Position numbers and translations under genes: made by a program. This document shows, piece by piece, positions 1 to 10,727 of a stretch of DNA of 64,000 nt. How positions within the stretch are numbered: position 1 is the stretch's first letter; each line of letters begins with the position of its first letter. This DNA comes from Bedellia somnulentella (Eukaryota > Arthropoda > Insecta > Lepidoptera > Bedelliidae): NCBI GenBank assembly GCA_963576735.1, contig OY755182.1, positions 5,394,001-5,458,000 on the forward strand. Direction: 5' to 3'. The notes beneath the pieces were generated by a model. That model ran no database searches. It saw nothing but the letters and a program-made list of their open reading frames with translations, and had not been told where the DNA came from.

Positions 1-200
1 AGAACACACTTGGACCAAATTGAGAGTGTGCTCTAAAAGGCTGGCGTCCGAAGTATGAAGAATAAAAGAGCATGTATGAAAAGATTGATGGATGTAAACG
101 AAGCTAGAGAGGTTTGTCAGGATCGTACGAAGTGGCGATCGATAGTCTCTGCCTACCCCAATGGGAATTAATGGCGTGAGTATATGTATGTATGTATGTA
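1..200 (+). mobile_element. LINE-F copy, 3' end, cut by window edge
   Basis: Non-LTR retrotransposon fragment. Frame 1 reads the C-terminal tail of a reverse-transcriptase ORF (RTHLDQIESVL, then KAGVRSMKNKRACMKRL and EAREVCQDRTKWRSIVSAYP) to a TAA at 169-171. It is followed by GGCGTGAGTATATG and an (ATGT)n tail. An in-frame TAA at 34-36 shows it is dead. The upstream part lies outside the window. The same peptide recurs at 3481-3870 and 53273-53487, which confirms a dispersed family. I do not assign a clade. Confidence 0.85.
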
Positions 201-857
201 TTACATCACTACAATATTCATGCACAAAGCGCTTTATAGGTACAAATAAATAAATGCTTAAGATTACCGACCTACAAGACAAATCGTGACGACGTTAATG
301 TCAAATTATTTTCTTGTACATATTTTTTATATAAAATTGTAATCCCCATTAAAATTCAATGACATTGGCGGTTCGATTGACAACTAAATAAGCTTAATGA
401 TTATAATGGCTGCTTATTTCGGCGATGGCTTTTGTGGTTTTGGTATTTGTGTAATAAGAGACCTTGAGAATAGTTTGTTATTACGTATTTCGTACGTAGT
501 TTCATTCTGTATTAGTAATAGACGTGGATCAAGGTTTTAAAGGAAACACAGTATTCGATGTTTTACTTTTATATTGTTAATAGCAATTCGACTTTAAGTT
601 TTGCGTTACTCATATTATGGTAGCGTTGAAGGTTCACGAAATTTAATGGGATCACCAATTTATGAATTTAAATTAATACTCTTAGTTGCTTTACGTTATA
701 AATATAACCCAATGGAAAAACTCGTATGGTTCGCATTAATGTTGCCTACATATTTTTTATATAAAATGAGTTGGTTTCGTCACAAGAGATGTTATTCAAG
801 TAAATTGTGAGTATTCTATGCAACAAAATGATTTAGAAGCCAATTGTAAGGTAAACA
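201..857. other. unassigned AT-rich stretch
   Basis: No recognisable element. An open frame of 69 codons at 601-810 starts with a non-ATG codon and looks like chance in AT-rich DNA. Confidence 0.6.
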
Positions 858-1103
858 CACATGCATACATACATATATACGCACGGCTATAAATCTATAG
901 AACGGGTAGCCAGAGCTTCGGAAGAAGAAATTCCTCAGCCAGTTTTGGAAGTTGAGTTGGTAAAAGATTGTAAAATAAAGGTGATCGGTCTCCAAATGCA
1001 TCGCCCAAAAATCACTCAAAAGCCCCTACACCATTAGTTGCCTCTTACGAATACCCACCGGTAGAATTGGGGTAATTGCTATTCTAAGCTGACACTACAC
1101 AGC
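858..1103 (-). mobile_element. SINE-A copy, near full length
   Basis: Reverse complement runs from a GCTGTGTAGTG-type head to GCCGTGCGTATAT and (ATGT)n. It is A1-like (CCGGTGGGT) but diverged. Partly matching flanks (GTAAACAC / GTAACAC) may be a decayed target duplication. Confidence 0.85.
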
Positions 1104-1831
1104 GTAACACTATAAGAAAAAGCCAGCCCTATTCAATCACCACATGAGTTACGTATACCAAAGACCCATGACTAGTAAACTGTACAAGACATACAATCTC
1201 AACTTGTCGCGCTTTATCTAAAATCAATCTACAGCCATCCCGGCCGTAATCAAGTAATTATAATGAGGAAACAAAGGCGCAGAAACTAACAATCATATAA
1301 ATCTAGCGGTCACGTCGCGCTTGTGTGACCGTTCCGTCCAATGCGCATGCGCGAATGAATTATTCATGTGCACAATGGACGTATGTAATTAAACGTCTTG
1401 GATGAAAGAAAGTTGATAAAAACTACTGACACCTTCCTGAGGGCGACGGTGCTCTGACAAGTGCTTTGTGCTCCGAGGTGTAGCGTACGATGGTGCGTAT
1501 TTTTGTGCTATGGGCTGTATTTGAACGGGACATAAAATGTTATGTTGAAAAGGACTACTGTTAATTTCTGCTAGGGAAAGGAATTAAACAAAAACTTCTT
1601 TGCATCAAAATGATGATTTCCCTATTACATACATACATAGCATGTATATTCTCACAGTATTACTCGTAATACCTACTGGCATGGGCAGATACAATCGATA
1701 TCCTTTTTGTACAATCTTGAGCTTCAACAATTACCAATCTTTTCAGAAATGCCTTTTACTCTTCTTCCCCATTATCATAGGTATAAAACAACACTCGTTG
1801 TATTACTAAATGTAAAGGAATATTTATGTAG
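1104..1831. other. unassigned stretch with a CpG-rich patch
   Basis: Mostly unique sequence. At 1300-1385 there is a CpG-rich patch containing the 10-base palindrome GCGCATGCGC at 1343-1352, an NRF1-type site. No ORF with a recognisable product is attached to it. Confidence 0.4.
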
Positions 1832-1851
1832 AATAATACAAATAAATATTT

Positions 1852-2105
1852 GCTGTGTAGTGTCGGCATAGAATAACACTACCCCATTTCTTCCGGTGGG
1901 TGTACGTAAGAGGCGACTAACGGATTTGAAGCTTTTAAGGGATTTTTGGGCGATGTGGTTGGAGACCCATCACCGAAAACCTTTATTTTACCATCTTTTC
2001 CCCACGAAAATTTCCAAACGTGGCTGAGAAATTTCCAATTCCTTAACTCTGGTTACCCCTTCTAGGGATTTATAGCCGTGAGCATATGTATGTATTTATG
2101 TATGT
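1852..2105 (+). mobile_element. SINE-A copy, subfamily A1, full length
   Basis: Begins GCTGTGTAGTGTCGGC and ends GCCGTGAGCATATGTATG with an irregular ATGT tail. AATAATACAAA flanks it at 1832-1842 and 2106-2116, the adjoining bases partly matching, which supports retroposition. Confidence 0.92.
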
Positions 2106-2288
2106 AATAATACAAACAAAATAAAATGGATAGTAAATAAAAACATTCAAAAGACTTAACAATGTTTAATGCTAAGTGAATAGCGATATGTATTACCAAA
2201 CTTTAATTAAAGCTCTTCCATTAGCCTTGATAACTTTAAAGGCTCAAACTTGGATCCATGATCAATCTAACGTATAATGTTTATATAA

Positions 2289-2542
2289 GCTGCGTAGTGT
2301 CGGCTTAGAATAGCACTACCCCATTTCTTCCGGTGGGTTTACGTAAGAGGCGACTAACGGTATTGGGGCTTTTGAGGTATTTTTGGGCGATGCGGTTGGA
2401 GACCCATCACCAACAACCTTTATTTTACCATCTTTTCCCCACGCAACTTCCAAAAGTGGCTGAGGAATTTGTAATTCCTCAGCTCTGGCTACTCCTTTTT
2501 AGGGATTTGTAGCTGTGAGTATATGTATGTATGTATGTATGT
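2289..2542 (+). mobile_element. SINE-A copy, subfamily A1, full length
   Basis: Head GCTGCGTAGTG, body with CCGGTGGGT and GACTAACGG diagnostics, tail (TATG)n. It abuts another, older SINE-A fragment downstream. Confidence 0.92.
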
Positions 2543-2650
2543 TCACTTAAAATAGTACTATTCCATATCTTCACTTGAGTGTAAGAGAAGCCTAAGTTGA
2601 TTGAAATCCCATCACATCCCAACAATCCTTTATTTGATATTCTTTTCAAG
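2543..2650 (+). mobile_element. SINE-A fragment, heavily decayed
   Basis: Weak match to the SINE-A 5' and middle parts (AATAGTACTATTCCAT, CCCATCAC, CCTTTATTTG). It lies directly after the copy ending at 2542. Confidence 0.45.
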
Positions 2651-2875
2651 TAATGTAATCTAAAGAAAATTCTACATGCAATCGTTTGGTACATAGAAAA
2701 ACTCTATCCGTGGTAAGTAGGCGGCCATCCGTATAAAGTGTAAATCTAAGATTGTAGGGTGCCCCGAGTGCACTTAGCTGTGACTTCCGCTCAAATGTCA
2801 AACTTGTTAGATATAATTATCTAAGTATATAGATATTGGCGACTAGAATTTTATATCAACTAGATATTTTATTGT

Positions 2876-2912
2876 CGACCTCCGTGGCCGAGTGGATAGG
2901 TATATAATATGC
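2876..2912 (+). repeat. tRNA-like head fragment of SINE-C
   Basis: GACCTCCGTGGCCGAGTGG carries a Pol III A-box and matches the head of the SINE-C copies near 34.0 and 54.8 kb. The B-box and body are missing, so this is neither a tRNA gene nor a complete SINE. Confidence 0.6.
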
Positions 2913-3477
2913 CCTTATATTTATTTATTTGTATTATTATTTATTATTATGACTTGAATACGTTTGTATTAATTACCAGTAAAGAAAAAAATTTTCTCTT
3001 TAATAATTATTGGGATCCATTTTTTTGTTTTTATAAGTAAACTAAAAAGGCATTCACAAAATATTTCAAATTTTTTAGCCTTTTAACCTTTTAACTATCG
3101 TAAATATTTTATCAGAAAAAAAATTATTAGATTGTTTAATGATCATTATTATACAAAATATACACTATCCTGAACAAAATTATATTAAGTAAAGATCACA
3201 CCGACTCCCAAATAACAACGTTGAATAACGATATATTTCTTGGCTTAAGATTATGGTGGATTATGGACTTACATTTATGTTTTGCATTCTTTTTTAATCT
3301 TTTTAAGTTTCCGAAGTTTGTTTACTAGGGATGGAAAGTGTGATGAAGATATCGAGAGAAGAGTGAAAAAACTTCTTACTTTTTGAATAAAATTTTTTTC
3401 TTCTTCTTCTTCTTCTAAAAAGGATAATGCGGTAAATGGAGCACTGGATAGTCTAATGTCTAGTCAGTCGGTGTCTG
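2913..3477. other. AT-rich stretch with (TTC)n
   Basis: No element recognised except a short (TTC)n microsatellite at about 3397-3416. The boundary with the LINE-F copy downstream is uncertain. Confidence 0.5.
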
Positions 3478-3901
3478 AAAATGAGATCCCTCAGAAAAGT
3501 GTGTAATGTAAGGTTATGTGATCGTGTGAGGAATGATGTGATTCGTGAATGGTGTGGTGTAAAAGATGATATTGTAAGAAAGATAGAAAAAGGAATGTTG
3601 AGATGGTTTGGGCACATAGAGAGGATGGATGACAGTAAATTGGTGAAAGAGATATATAGAGCCAATGTGGAAGGTAATGTTAGTAGATGACGACCTCGGA
3701 GGACACATTTGGATCAAATAGAAAATGTGCTGAAAAAGGCAGGTGTCCGCAGTATGAAGAATAAAAGAGCATGTATGAAAAGATTGATGGATGTAAACGA
3801 AGCCAGAGAGGTTTGCCAGGATCGTACAAAGTGGCGATCGATAGTCTCTGCCTACCCCAATGGGAACTAACGGCGTGAGAATATGTATGTATGTATGTAT
3901 G
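3478..3901 (+). mobile_element. LINE-F copy, longest 3' fragment in window
   Basis: 5'-truncated non-LTR retrotransposon: 129 codons of ORF C-terminus, then a very short 3' UTR (GGCGTGAGAATATG) and (TATG)n. Truncation at the 5' side with an intact 3' tail is the usual outcome of target-primed reverse transcription. The last 45 bases match the ends of SINE-A and SINE-B. Confidence 0.9.
3481..3870 (+). pseudogene. LINE reverse-transcriptase ORF, C-terminal part, one stop
   Basis: Reads MRSLRKVCNVRLCDRVRNDV, then IREWCGVKDD and GMLRWFGHIERMDD, a block typical of the segment after the catalytic RT domain in insect non-LTR elements ('LRWFGHVERM', then an RGRP-type basic run). A TGA at 3688-3690 interrupts it; the copy at 53290 has GGA at that codon. 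The frame then stays open through KNKRACMKRL and WRSIVSAYPNG to TAA at 3868-3870. The catalytic YxDD region and endonuclease are absent, so the fragment cannot be autonomous. The ATG is an internal methionine, not a true start. Confidence 0.88.
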
Positions 3902-3942
3902 TTTAATCTTTTTAATTAAATAAACTAATTATTAAAGACTAG

Positions 3943-5067
3943 TGGATCGGCTTAGCTTCGCACGGGTAGCGTAGTTTTAAAAATATCTTATGTTTCTTTT
4001 AACACAGCTCGCCCTTTTTGAAATTTAGCGCAATGATTACAACTTATAGCACTCTTGAATAGTATAGCTTTGAGATTGTGAAAGCGCTTTTAGAAACGGT
4101 TCAGTATCCTCGAAAATAAGCATACATCATGGCATTCCTCACGAACACTCAAACATTCCTCATGACACATCCTCACGGTTATCTTTTGCCCGCACAACCG
4201 TTGCACAAAAATAATCGGTGCGATGGCTCATTTCATGTATAAGTTTGGTGTTTCTATACCGATTTCTATGACTGTTTTTTAATTTATTAGGTGATAATGT
4301 AAACTTTTTAAATTAGAGACGAGTGGGAGTATTATAACTTAAGAGTAAACAAATATAATTAGAATGCTCCTTACATAGAAACATACATACATATACTCAC
4401 GGCTATAAATCCTTAACGGGGTAGCCAGAGCTTTGGAATGAGAAATTCCTCAGCCACTTTTGGAAGTTGATTGGAGAAAAGATGCTAATAATAAATGTTT
4501 TTGGTGACGGGCCTCCAACCACTTCGCTCAAAAATCACTTAAATGGCCCCTATACCCTTAGTCGCCTCTTGCGATCACCCATGGGTAGAAATGGGGTAGT
4601 GTTATTCTAAGCCGACACGACACGGCACATGCTCCGAACTGTTAAGCTATCAGGAGTTACACGTGTTATTGTGAGGCAACCATAAAGATAGACATATGCT
4701 GTTACGCCATATGTTTGAGACTTTTTTATGAAGAATATTTCCGTAATACATAATTTTCATAGCTTTAACCACTAAGGCTGCATACGTAACGGAAGCTTAA
4801 AAAAATGGTATAACTTCTCCCGTTTTCACAAAATTTCCTACAATTACCCTTCACTACTCTGTTGAAAAGTATACTATAACCTGCCTAGTTGTATGGAGAA
4901 TAGTTGTACCAAGTTTCGTTAAAATCCTTTGAGTAGTTTTTATTTCCATAAGGAACATACAAACCGACAGACAGAAAGAAAGACAGACAGACAGACAAAA
5001 AAAAATTGATTGCATTTTTGAAAATAGATTCAAGACCTCTCTACAGATTTCTTATAAGTATAGATTG
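3943..5067 (+). repeat. repeat-G composite 1
   Basis: Head ACTAGTGGATCGGCTTAGC and 3' part with GTTAAAATCC..GAGTAG, a (GACA)n tract near 4965-4997 and the end TTATAAGTATAGATT. It resembles the ACTAG-headed dispersed repeats of insects that close with a TATTAG/TATAGAT motif. A SINE-A of subfamily A2 (4381-4627) is nested inside. Class uncertain. Confidence 0.5.
4381..4627 (-). mobile_element. SINE-A copy, subfamily A2
   Basis: Reverse complement starts TGCCGTGTCGTGTCGG, carries the A2 diagnostics (CATTTCTACCCATGGG and CCCCGTTAAGGATTT) and ends in (ATGT)n. ATGCTCC occurs near both ends. Nested in repeat-G composite 1. Confidence 0.9.
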
Positions 5068-5177
5068 ATAAATGCAGATGAAGTTCTAGATGTTTATCAG
5101 GACTGTACGAATTAGCTATTTATAGTATCTGCCTATCCCAATGGGAACTAATGGAGAGAGTATTTGTATGTATTTAA
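5066..5177 (+). mobile_element. LINE-F fragment, decayed
   Basis: Matches the LINE-F end: ATAAATGCAGATGAAG, TGTTTATCAGGACTGTACG, then CTGCCTATCCCAATGGGAAC and GTGTATTTGTATG-like tail remnants. Directly follows the end of repeat-G composite 1. Confidence 0.75.
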
Positions 5178-5235
5178 TTTATGTGTTTTCTTAAATGAAT
5201 TTCAAATCGATGCAAATTGTTTTACAAATACCAAT

Positions 5236-5276
5236 TCTAGCATTTACGCAGCATTTGACGCTGCGTAAATGCTAGA
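5236..5276. repeat. perfect hairpin, 17-bp arms, 7-base loop
   Basis: TCTAGCATTTACGCAGC (5236-5252) is followed by ATTTGAC and by the exact reverse complement at 5260-5276. It is not part of any element I identify. Perfect pairing over 17 bp suggests recent origin or selection. Confidence 0.9.
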
Positions 5277-5570
5277 GTGCTGTAACTGTAGTTAAAAGAT
5301 ACCATTTATTGGAAACAAAAAGCTAGTGGTACTTTTAGTTTTAAAAAAAGAAAAAACTTAAACAATTACAGTGTGTAATTTTAATGTTTTTTGACATGAA
5401 TTCCTCATGTTTCTTTCCTTTAATAACATCTTTTATTTATGAATTACAGTATGTATTTGTAAATAAATATTTACGGAAATATTACACAGACGAGCCTCAG
5501 AGTAAGTATAATTTAATGACTTGTGGTAAGGTATACTAAATCAACGAAATTATATTTAATTCTAATAAAA

Positions 5571-5662
5571 ACAAGCTTGAGAGGTATGCCTGGATCGTAC
5601 AATGTGGCGATTAATAGTCCCTGCCTTCTCCAATAGAAACTAATGGGGTGAGTATATGTATA
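5571..5662 (+). mobile_element. LINE-F fragment, 3' terminal
   Basis: AAGCTTGAGAGGTATGCC, GGATCGTACAATGTGGCG, CCTGCCTTCTCCAATAG and GGGTGAGTATATGTAT match the last 90 bases of LINE-F with scattered substitutions. Confidence 0.78.
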
Positions 5663-5724
5663 TAAATTCAGATATGTAATGCCTCGGACTAGGCCTCGGA
5701 CCTTACGGTCATTTAACCGCTGAA

Positions 5725-5890
5725 AGGAGTAGTTGCTAGAGATTAAGAATTAAAACTCTTTATCCATGTTTGTAAGTTTAGTGGGAAGAAGATGGTAAAA
5801 TAAAGATTGATGCTGATGGATCTCCGCATCCCATAAAATTCACTTGAAGAAACCCCAACGACCTTAGATGTCTGTTACAGACACCCGCGT
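5725..5890 (-). mobile_element. SINE-A fragment, decayed
   Basis: Weak but ordered match in reverse: GAGTAGTTGCTAGAG, GATGGTAAAATAAAG, GATGGATCTCC, AACCCCAACGACCTTAG, ACACCCGCG. Both ends eroded. Confidence 0.6.
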
Positions 5891-6520
5891 TTCATGTCTC
5901 CTATTCAAAAAATGCGCCTATACTTCAATTAAAATCACCGCCACCTTAATGTATTGTACTACTGTAACCTATCCTATTCACTTCTTTTCCTCATATGTGA
6001 TTTGATTCTCATTTGACGGCATCAGGTATTGTATGAAGGTAGAACTATCAATCAAAAACTGTGGGATGACTCTAATTATAAGGATTATCAACAACGCGGC
6101 AGTTTTGGTCGCAGGTAATATAAGACTTTGGTCTCAAATTAAAATGATTCTAATACTTCGTTTTATCAAAATTGGACTCTAAAACTTCTTAATAGAGACT
6201 GTTTTTAAAAGCGTTGGAAAGGAATTGATCTATAATAGAAGTTCGGAAGGCTATGCGAGGAATATATTGATTCGATTAAAATTTCAAAAACCACGGATGC
6301 TATTATTAATAAAAATGATAGGTAGTAAATGTGTTTTTTCTAGCCCTTTTTTAGTGGTATATGACCGAAATATTTTTACGAACCTTAAGCGGGATGCAAT
6401 TTAGCAACTTGATTCTGCTGTATAAACTGTGGAGGTAGGTAAAATATTACTAAAATAGTTTTGGTTTTAATGGTTCTCCATAATTAGCAATTACCACTTC
6501 ATTTAATGCACTATATTTTT
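5891..6520. other. unassigned stretch
   Basis: No element, ORF or RNA gene that I can support. Confidence 0.6.
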
Positions 6521-6766
6521 GCCGTGTAGTGCAATGTCACTGCCCTTTTCTACCCACGGATGTCGTAAGAGACGACTTAGGGATAATATGGGACTTTTTA
6601 AGTGGATTTTTGGCGACGCGGTTGGAGAATATCACCAACAATAATTTAATTCTGCTATCTTGTCCCCTATCAACTTCCAAATGTGGCTGAGCAATTTCTA
6701 GCTCTCGGGCTCTGGTTACCCTTTTCTTGGGGTTTATGGCCGTGAGTATATGTATGTATGTATGTA
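6521..6766 (+). mobile_element. SINE-A copy, subfamily A3
   Basis: Head GCCGTGTAGTG, CTACCCACGGATGTCG, CATCTTGTCCCC.. equivalent, TTTATGGCCGTGAGTATATG and (TATG)n. About 15 bases of the head are deleted relative to other A3 copies. Confidence 0.9.
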
Positions 6767-6827
6767 AACATATGAGTAAAAATTTTAATGGTAAAGTTTT
6801 GTGCATGTGCTTATCATCTCATCTTTT

Positions 6828-6956
6828 GCTGTGTATTGTCAGTTGACAATATTACTTATTCATTTTTTTCCGCGGGTATAGTAAGAGAGGATTTAAGATA
6901 CTGGGGTTATTTAACTGAAAGCTAAAGACCAACTACCATTTATTATTTTGTGCTGA
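6828..6956 (+). mobile_element. SINE-A fragment hosting a SINE-B
   Basis: Decayed head and middle of a SINE-A (GCTGTGTATTGTCAG, TTTTTTTCCGCGGG, GTAAGAGAGG). Interrupted at its 3' side by the SINE-B insertion whose target duplication starts at 6957. Confidence 0.6.
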
Positions 6957-6968
6957 TATCTGTTTAAA

Positions 6969-7334
6969 GCAACCCTGATAGCCCAGTGGGTAGAACACTC
7001 GGTTATCGTGCAAACGACTAGTGTTCAAATCCTGGGTCGGGCCTACACCAATTTGTCTTTTCTAAAGACATATGGTGGTTAATTTATCATGGTTGTTAAC
7101 GGTGAGGGAAAACATCGTGAGGAAACCCACATGGCTGAGTTGTACTTAGTCATGTCACAGTGTATTCGTACAAAACGGCGATAGGCCTGCCCCCTATCAC
7201 GTGAGTACACTGTCCATGCAAAACGTGGGTACTCTGAACACCAGGTGACAAAGTCACGTGATGTTCAGAAGTATTAGTGCCTCTGCCAACCCCTTTGGGG
7301 ATATTCGGCGTGAACGTTTATGTTATGTTTATGT
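6969..7334 (+). mobile_element. SINE-B copy, full length, with target duplication
   Basis: tRNA-derived SINE. The Pol III A-box is TAGCCCAGTGGGTAG and the B-box GTTCAAATCC, followed by the body (GGGAAAACATCGTGAGGAAA, GCCTGCCCCCTATCACG) and the end CCTCTGCCAACCCC..GGGGATATTCGGCGTGAAC with a TTATG tail. TATCTGTTTAAA flanks it at 6957-6968 and 7335-7346, a 12-bp target duplication. This copy defines the full unit of about 365 bp. Confidence 0.93.
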
Positions 7335-7402
7335 TATCTGTTTAAAAAAGCTTTCATCAATATTGATATAAAAATTGAAATACGTGAGTTAATCTTACTT
7401 AC

Positions 7403-7790
7403 ACTTAGAATGTCTACGTAAGATGTGACTACGGGTGTGGAAGAGGTTTTTGGCTGATGTGGTTGATTACGTACGTAAGAGGCGACTAACGGTTTTGGGG
7501 CTATTAAGGGATTTTATGGGCGATGCGGTTGGAGACCCATCACCGACAACCTTTATTTTACCATCTTTTCCCCATTCAATTTCCAAAAGTGGCTGAGGAA
7601 TTTCTAATTCCTTAGGTCTGGTTACCCCGTCTAGGGATTTATAACCGTGAGTATATGTATGTGGTTGATTACATTCTTTATTTTTAACATCTTGTCTCCT
7701 ATCAACTTCCAAATGTGACTGAGGAGTTTTCTAGCTCTAAAGCTCTGGCTATCCCTTTTTAGGATTAATGGGCGTGAGTATATGTTGTAT
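7403..7790 (+). mobile_element. SINE-A A3 copy split by a younger SINE-A
   Basis: Outer copy: 7403-7470 is the decayed 5' half and 7673-7790 the 3' half (CATCTTGTCTCCTATCAAC to GGCGTGAGTATATG). The inner A1 element occupies 7471-7661. Confidence 0.8.
7471..7661 (+). mobile_element. SINE-A A1 copy inserted in SINE-A A3, TSD present
   Basis: 5'-truncated A1 copy starting GTACGTAAGAGGCGAC and ending GTGAGTATATGTATG. TGGTTGATTAC is duplicated at 7460-7470 and 7662-7672. This is direct evidence of retroposition, with A1 younger than the A3 host. Confidence 0.93.
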
Positions 7791-8073
7791 GAGTTTGTAA
7801 TCTTCCTTGATCTTGAAAATTTATGTTATGTGTAGTTTTTACACTGTACTCCGAATCGTTTGACACCTAGACGAGATCTTGTTGGTTGTCATGAATGGCT
7901 TGACAAGCTTTAACGAGACATCAATACCTTTTAAAGGTTGTTTTATTGGTGACATTTAAAATCCATCACTAAACTTTCCGTTCCGCTTCTATTACTGCTG
8001 ATGAGAAGGGTGAATTAGCTCCTTGAATAATATGTTGTACTTGACAAATACAAACTTGCATTTGTCACCAAGC
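7791..8073. other. unassigned stretch
   Basis: Nothing recognised. Confidence 0.5.
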
Positions 8074-8088
8074 TATACTGTTTAACTA

Positions 8089-8292
8089 CATACATACATA
8101 CATATACTTACGGCTATAAATCCCTTGACGGGATAGCCAGAGCTTTGGAATGTGAAATTAATAATAAAAGTAATAATAAAAGTTTTTGGTGAAGGGTCTC
8201 CAACCGCATCGCCCAAAAATCACTTAAAAAGCCCCTATACCCTTAGTCGCCTCTTACGATCACCCACGGGTAGAAAGGGGTACGGGTAGAAG
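8089..8292 (-). mobile_element. SINE-A copy, subfamily A2, 15-bp TSD
   Basis: Reverse-oriented, 5'-truncated in the CTACCCGTGGG region, with an internal (TAATAA)-type replacement in the middle. TATACTGTTTAACTA flanks it at 8074-8088 and 8293-8307, a perfect 15-bp target duplication. Confidence 0.93.
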
Positions 8293-8307
8293 TATACTGT
8301 TTAACTA

Positions 8308-10727
8308 TTACACATAAATATATTCTACTTCAAACAGCAGGACGATAGATACTTCCTATTAAAAGGTTACGAAAATAATGCAGTTATGAAGACCCAAAAT
8401 ATCATAACATCGTTAAACTAGTTAACTCAAAAATAATGATGACAGACTTTCATAGAACGCTACAATTATTCATAAAAGCTTTTTAAGAATCTAAATTCAA
8501 AATAGAAATAGAATTGACAGTTGACAAATAAGAGTGTTAACACTACGGGCACGGAATAGCTGGCAGTATTAACCAAATTACCTAGGACTGTGGTATTAAA
8601 CGATATATTGTTAAAAAGAAGTAAAGGCAAGGGTGGGCAGGGATCTTCATTGTATGGTGGGTAGTGTAAATATTTCTACTCTAATATAATGTGATCAAAT
8701 ATATCAAGACATTGTCGCGTGATAAGATAAATCGATTACTCTTGATAGCGTTTTATTAAACTGTTGCAATAAATCTTTTATAAAAGTAAAGCTTGAAAGG
8801 TGTAGTGTTCATTTACTATTTAAATAGCAGGTTATTCAGAAATTGACTTTTTGATGAGACTTAGATGTTTATAATTATAACATCCTTAGCATACCTACAA
8901 TTTTATATTGTTGATTATTTTCGGTAATGAATCACTTTGAATACCACCATAGTTGTTAGTGACTCAATTGTGCTCACACTTTTTTTGCGTTTTATAAGTA
9001 AATGTTAAGTATATAATATTACTTTTCATTTTTACTTCATTTCATTTGCCCTTTAAGTGCCTAAACTGTATTGATTAGTGCTTCATTTAAGATTCTGAAA
9101 ATCTTTATTCGCAAATACTCGTTATCAGGAACAACAATCATCATTAGGTACTTGTTAATGTTAGTGTCGTCCACGCCGAGATTGGTTGCCACAAGTCTCG
9201 TAAAGTAATAATTGAGACAAAGGGCAAACAGGTCGACCCTTCTGGAGTGCATGGGTGTGGCAGGCTTGCTCTTAAATTTGCGAATTGACAGCCGAAATGG
9301 CCCTAAGGGACTCGGGCTTCGCTTTTACTGCCTTTATTCGTTATGGTTAATGCGGCAACTACTTTACGAGCTGAAACGTTATTTGTGACCTCCAAGGCAA
9401 GGGTGAAAGCGGCAATCTTCGGTTAAGCGTCCACCCAGGTGCCATTATCTGACCAAAGTTTGCTTAGACTAATTTGTTGTGTGTCATATTGCTTGGGTAC
9501 GTGATCTGATTTTGGTTATTAATATTGATCGGCTGATTACCGGTAAGGTATATTCTGTGATGAACAGTTCTGGATACAGACTGATTTCACCATGTAATTT
9601 AATTAGAAATAATGTATTTAGTCTGTGTCTGTTGTTTGTCCAAAATAAATAAATAAATAAATAAGGGATGTATCTTTTCTAAATAAGGGCGTTTCACAAT
9701 ATTATTGAAAAATATAGGTGACAGCATTCATGGGAATATATAACAATATAAATTGACAATTTCCTTTTGGTTACATGTTTAACAAAAATAAGTATTAAAG
9801 GAAAAAAATCAAGGCGGTACAAAGTATAAAAAATAAATGATATAGGTACACTTTAAGAAATATACTACAGTGTGTGTTGTATTTTTTCATTATTGCTCCA
9901 ATTCCACCAATTTTAATTTACGTATTGAACAGCTTTTCAATACTTTACCTAAACTTGCACCTGGTCGCCAACTCGCCAATGCTTTGCAACCAAATTTTAT
10001 TTGCCTCTTTTGAAAATTGATATTTCAATCATCTTGTAAACTTAAACTTCAAATATTAAAAGTAAAAAAAAAAATAACATATACCTACATTTTGTTTTTG
10101 GTATTAAACTTAAAAAAATTGTCTCCTTAGCCTGCAGTATTACAGTCACAGCCCAATAATTCGAATTGTCATAAATCTGTTTAACGAAGCCATTATATAG
10201 CATCAGCGTCCACTTAATACGATATGGCCTCTCCTTTGTCGCGGGCAGGGTGAACAAATGCTATAAATCTACCAATCTCGCCTGTCAAAATGTCGTTTTG
10301 TATGGACACGTCATATGACGAAGAAATGGGATTGCCTATCAATCACGGAGTCCAAAAATTAGATGCATTGTTCCTTCGCCCGATGTTCCCTTTATCAAAT
10401 GAGTTGTTTTTGATTTGGACGGCTTGCTTTGGTTTCGTCACTATCTATTGCGTTATGATTAGTGGGCTTTCGTCTGTGTCATTCATTATCGAACTTTGTT
10501 TATGATGAGATATTTTGACGGGCCCCCTGCACTAAGAAGTTGATTGTTATTCATTTGATACTTATTAAAATGTCCTAAGGGTCTCAATGATTTATTCGTT
10601 TCACATTTTTTAGTAAAGTTTGAATTAGATTTATTTTTTTTCCTCTTAAACTTGAGCATCATAATTGAGTAAATAAGAAATTTGATAGAGGTATGTCAAT
10701 GACTATGTAAATAAAACTAAAAAATGC
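8308..10727. other. 2.4 kb without recognised elements
   Basis: Contains an (AAAT)n run at about 9643-9664 and a moderately GC-richer segment at 9230-9440. Two ATG-initiated frames, 63 codons at 9061-9252 (-) and 71 codons at 10290-10505 (+), have no motif I recognise and no clear splice or polyadenylation context. They may be chance. Confidence 0.5.
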
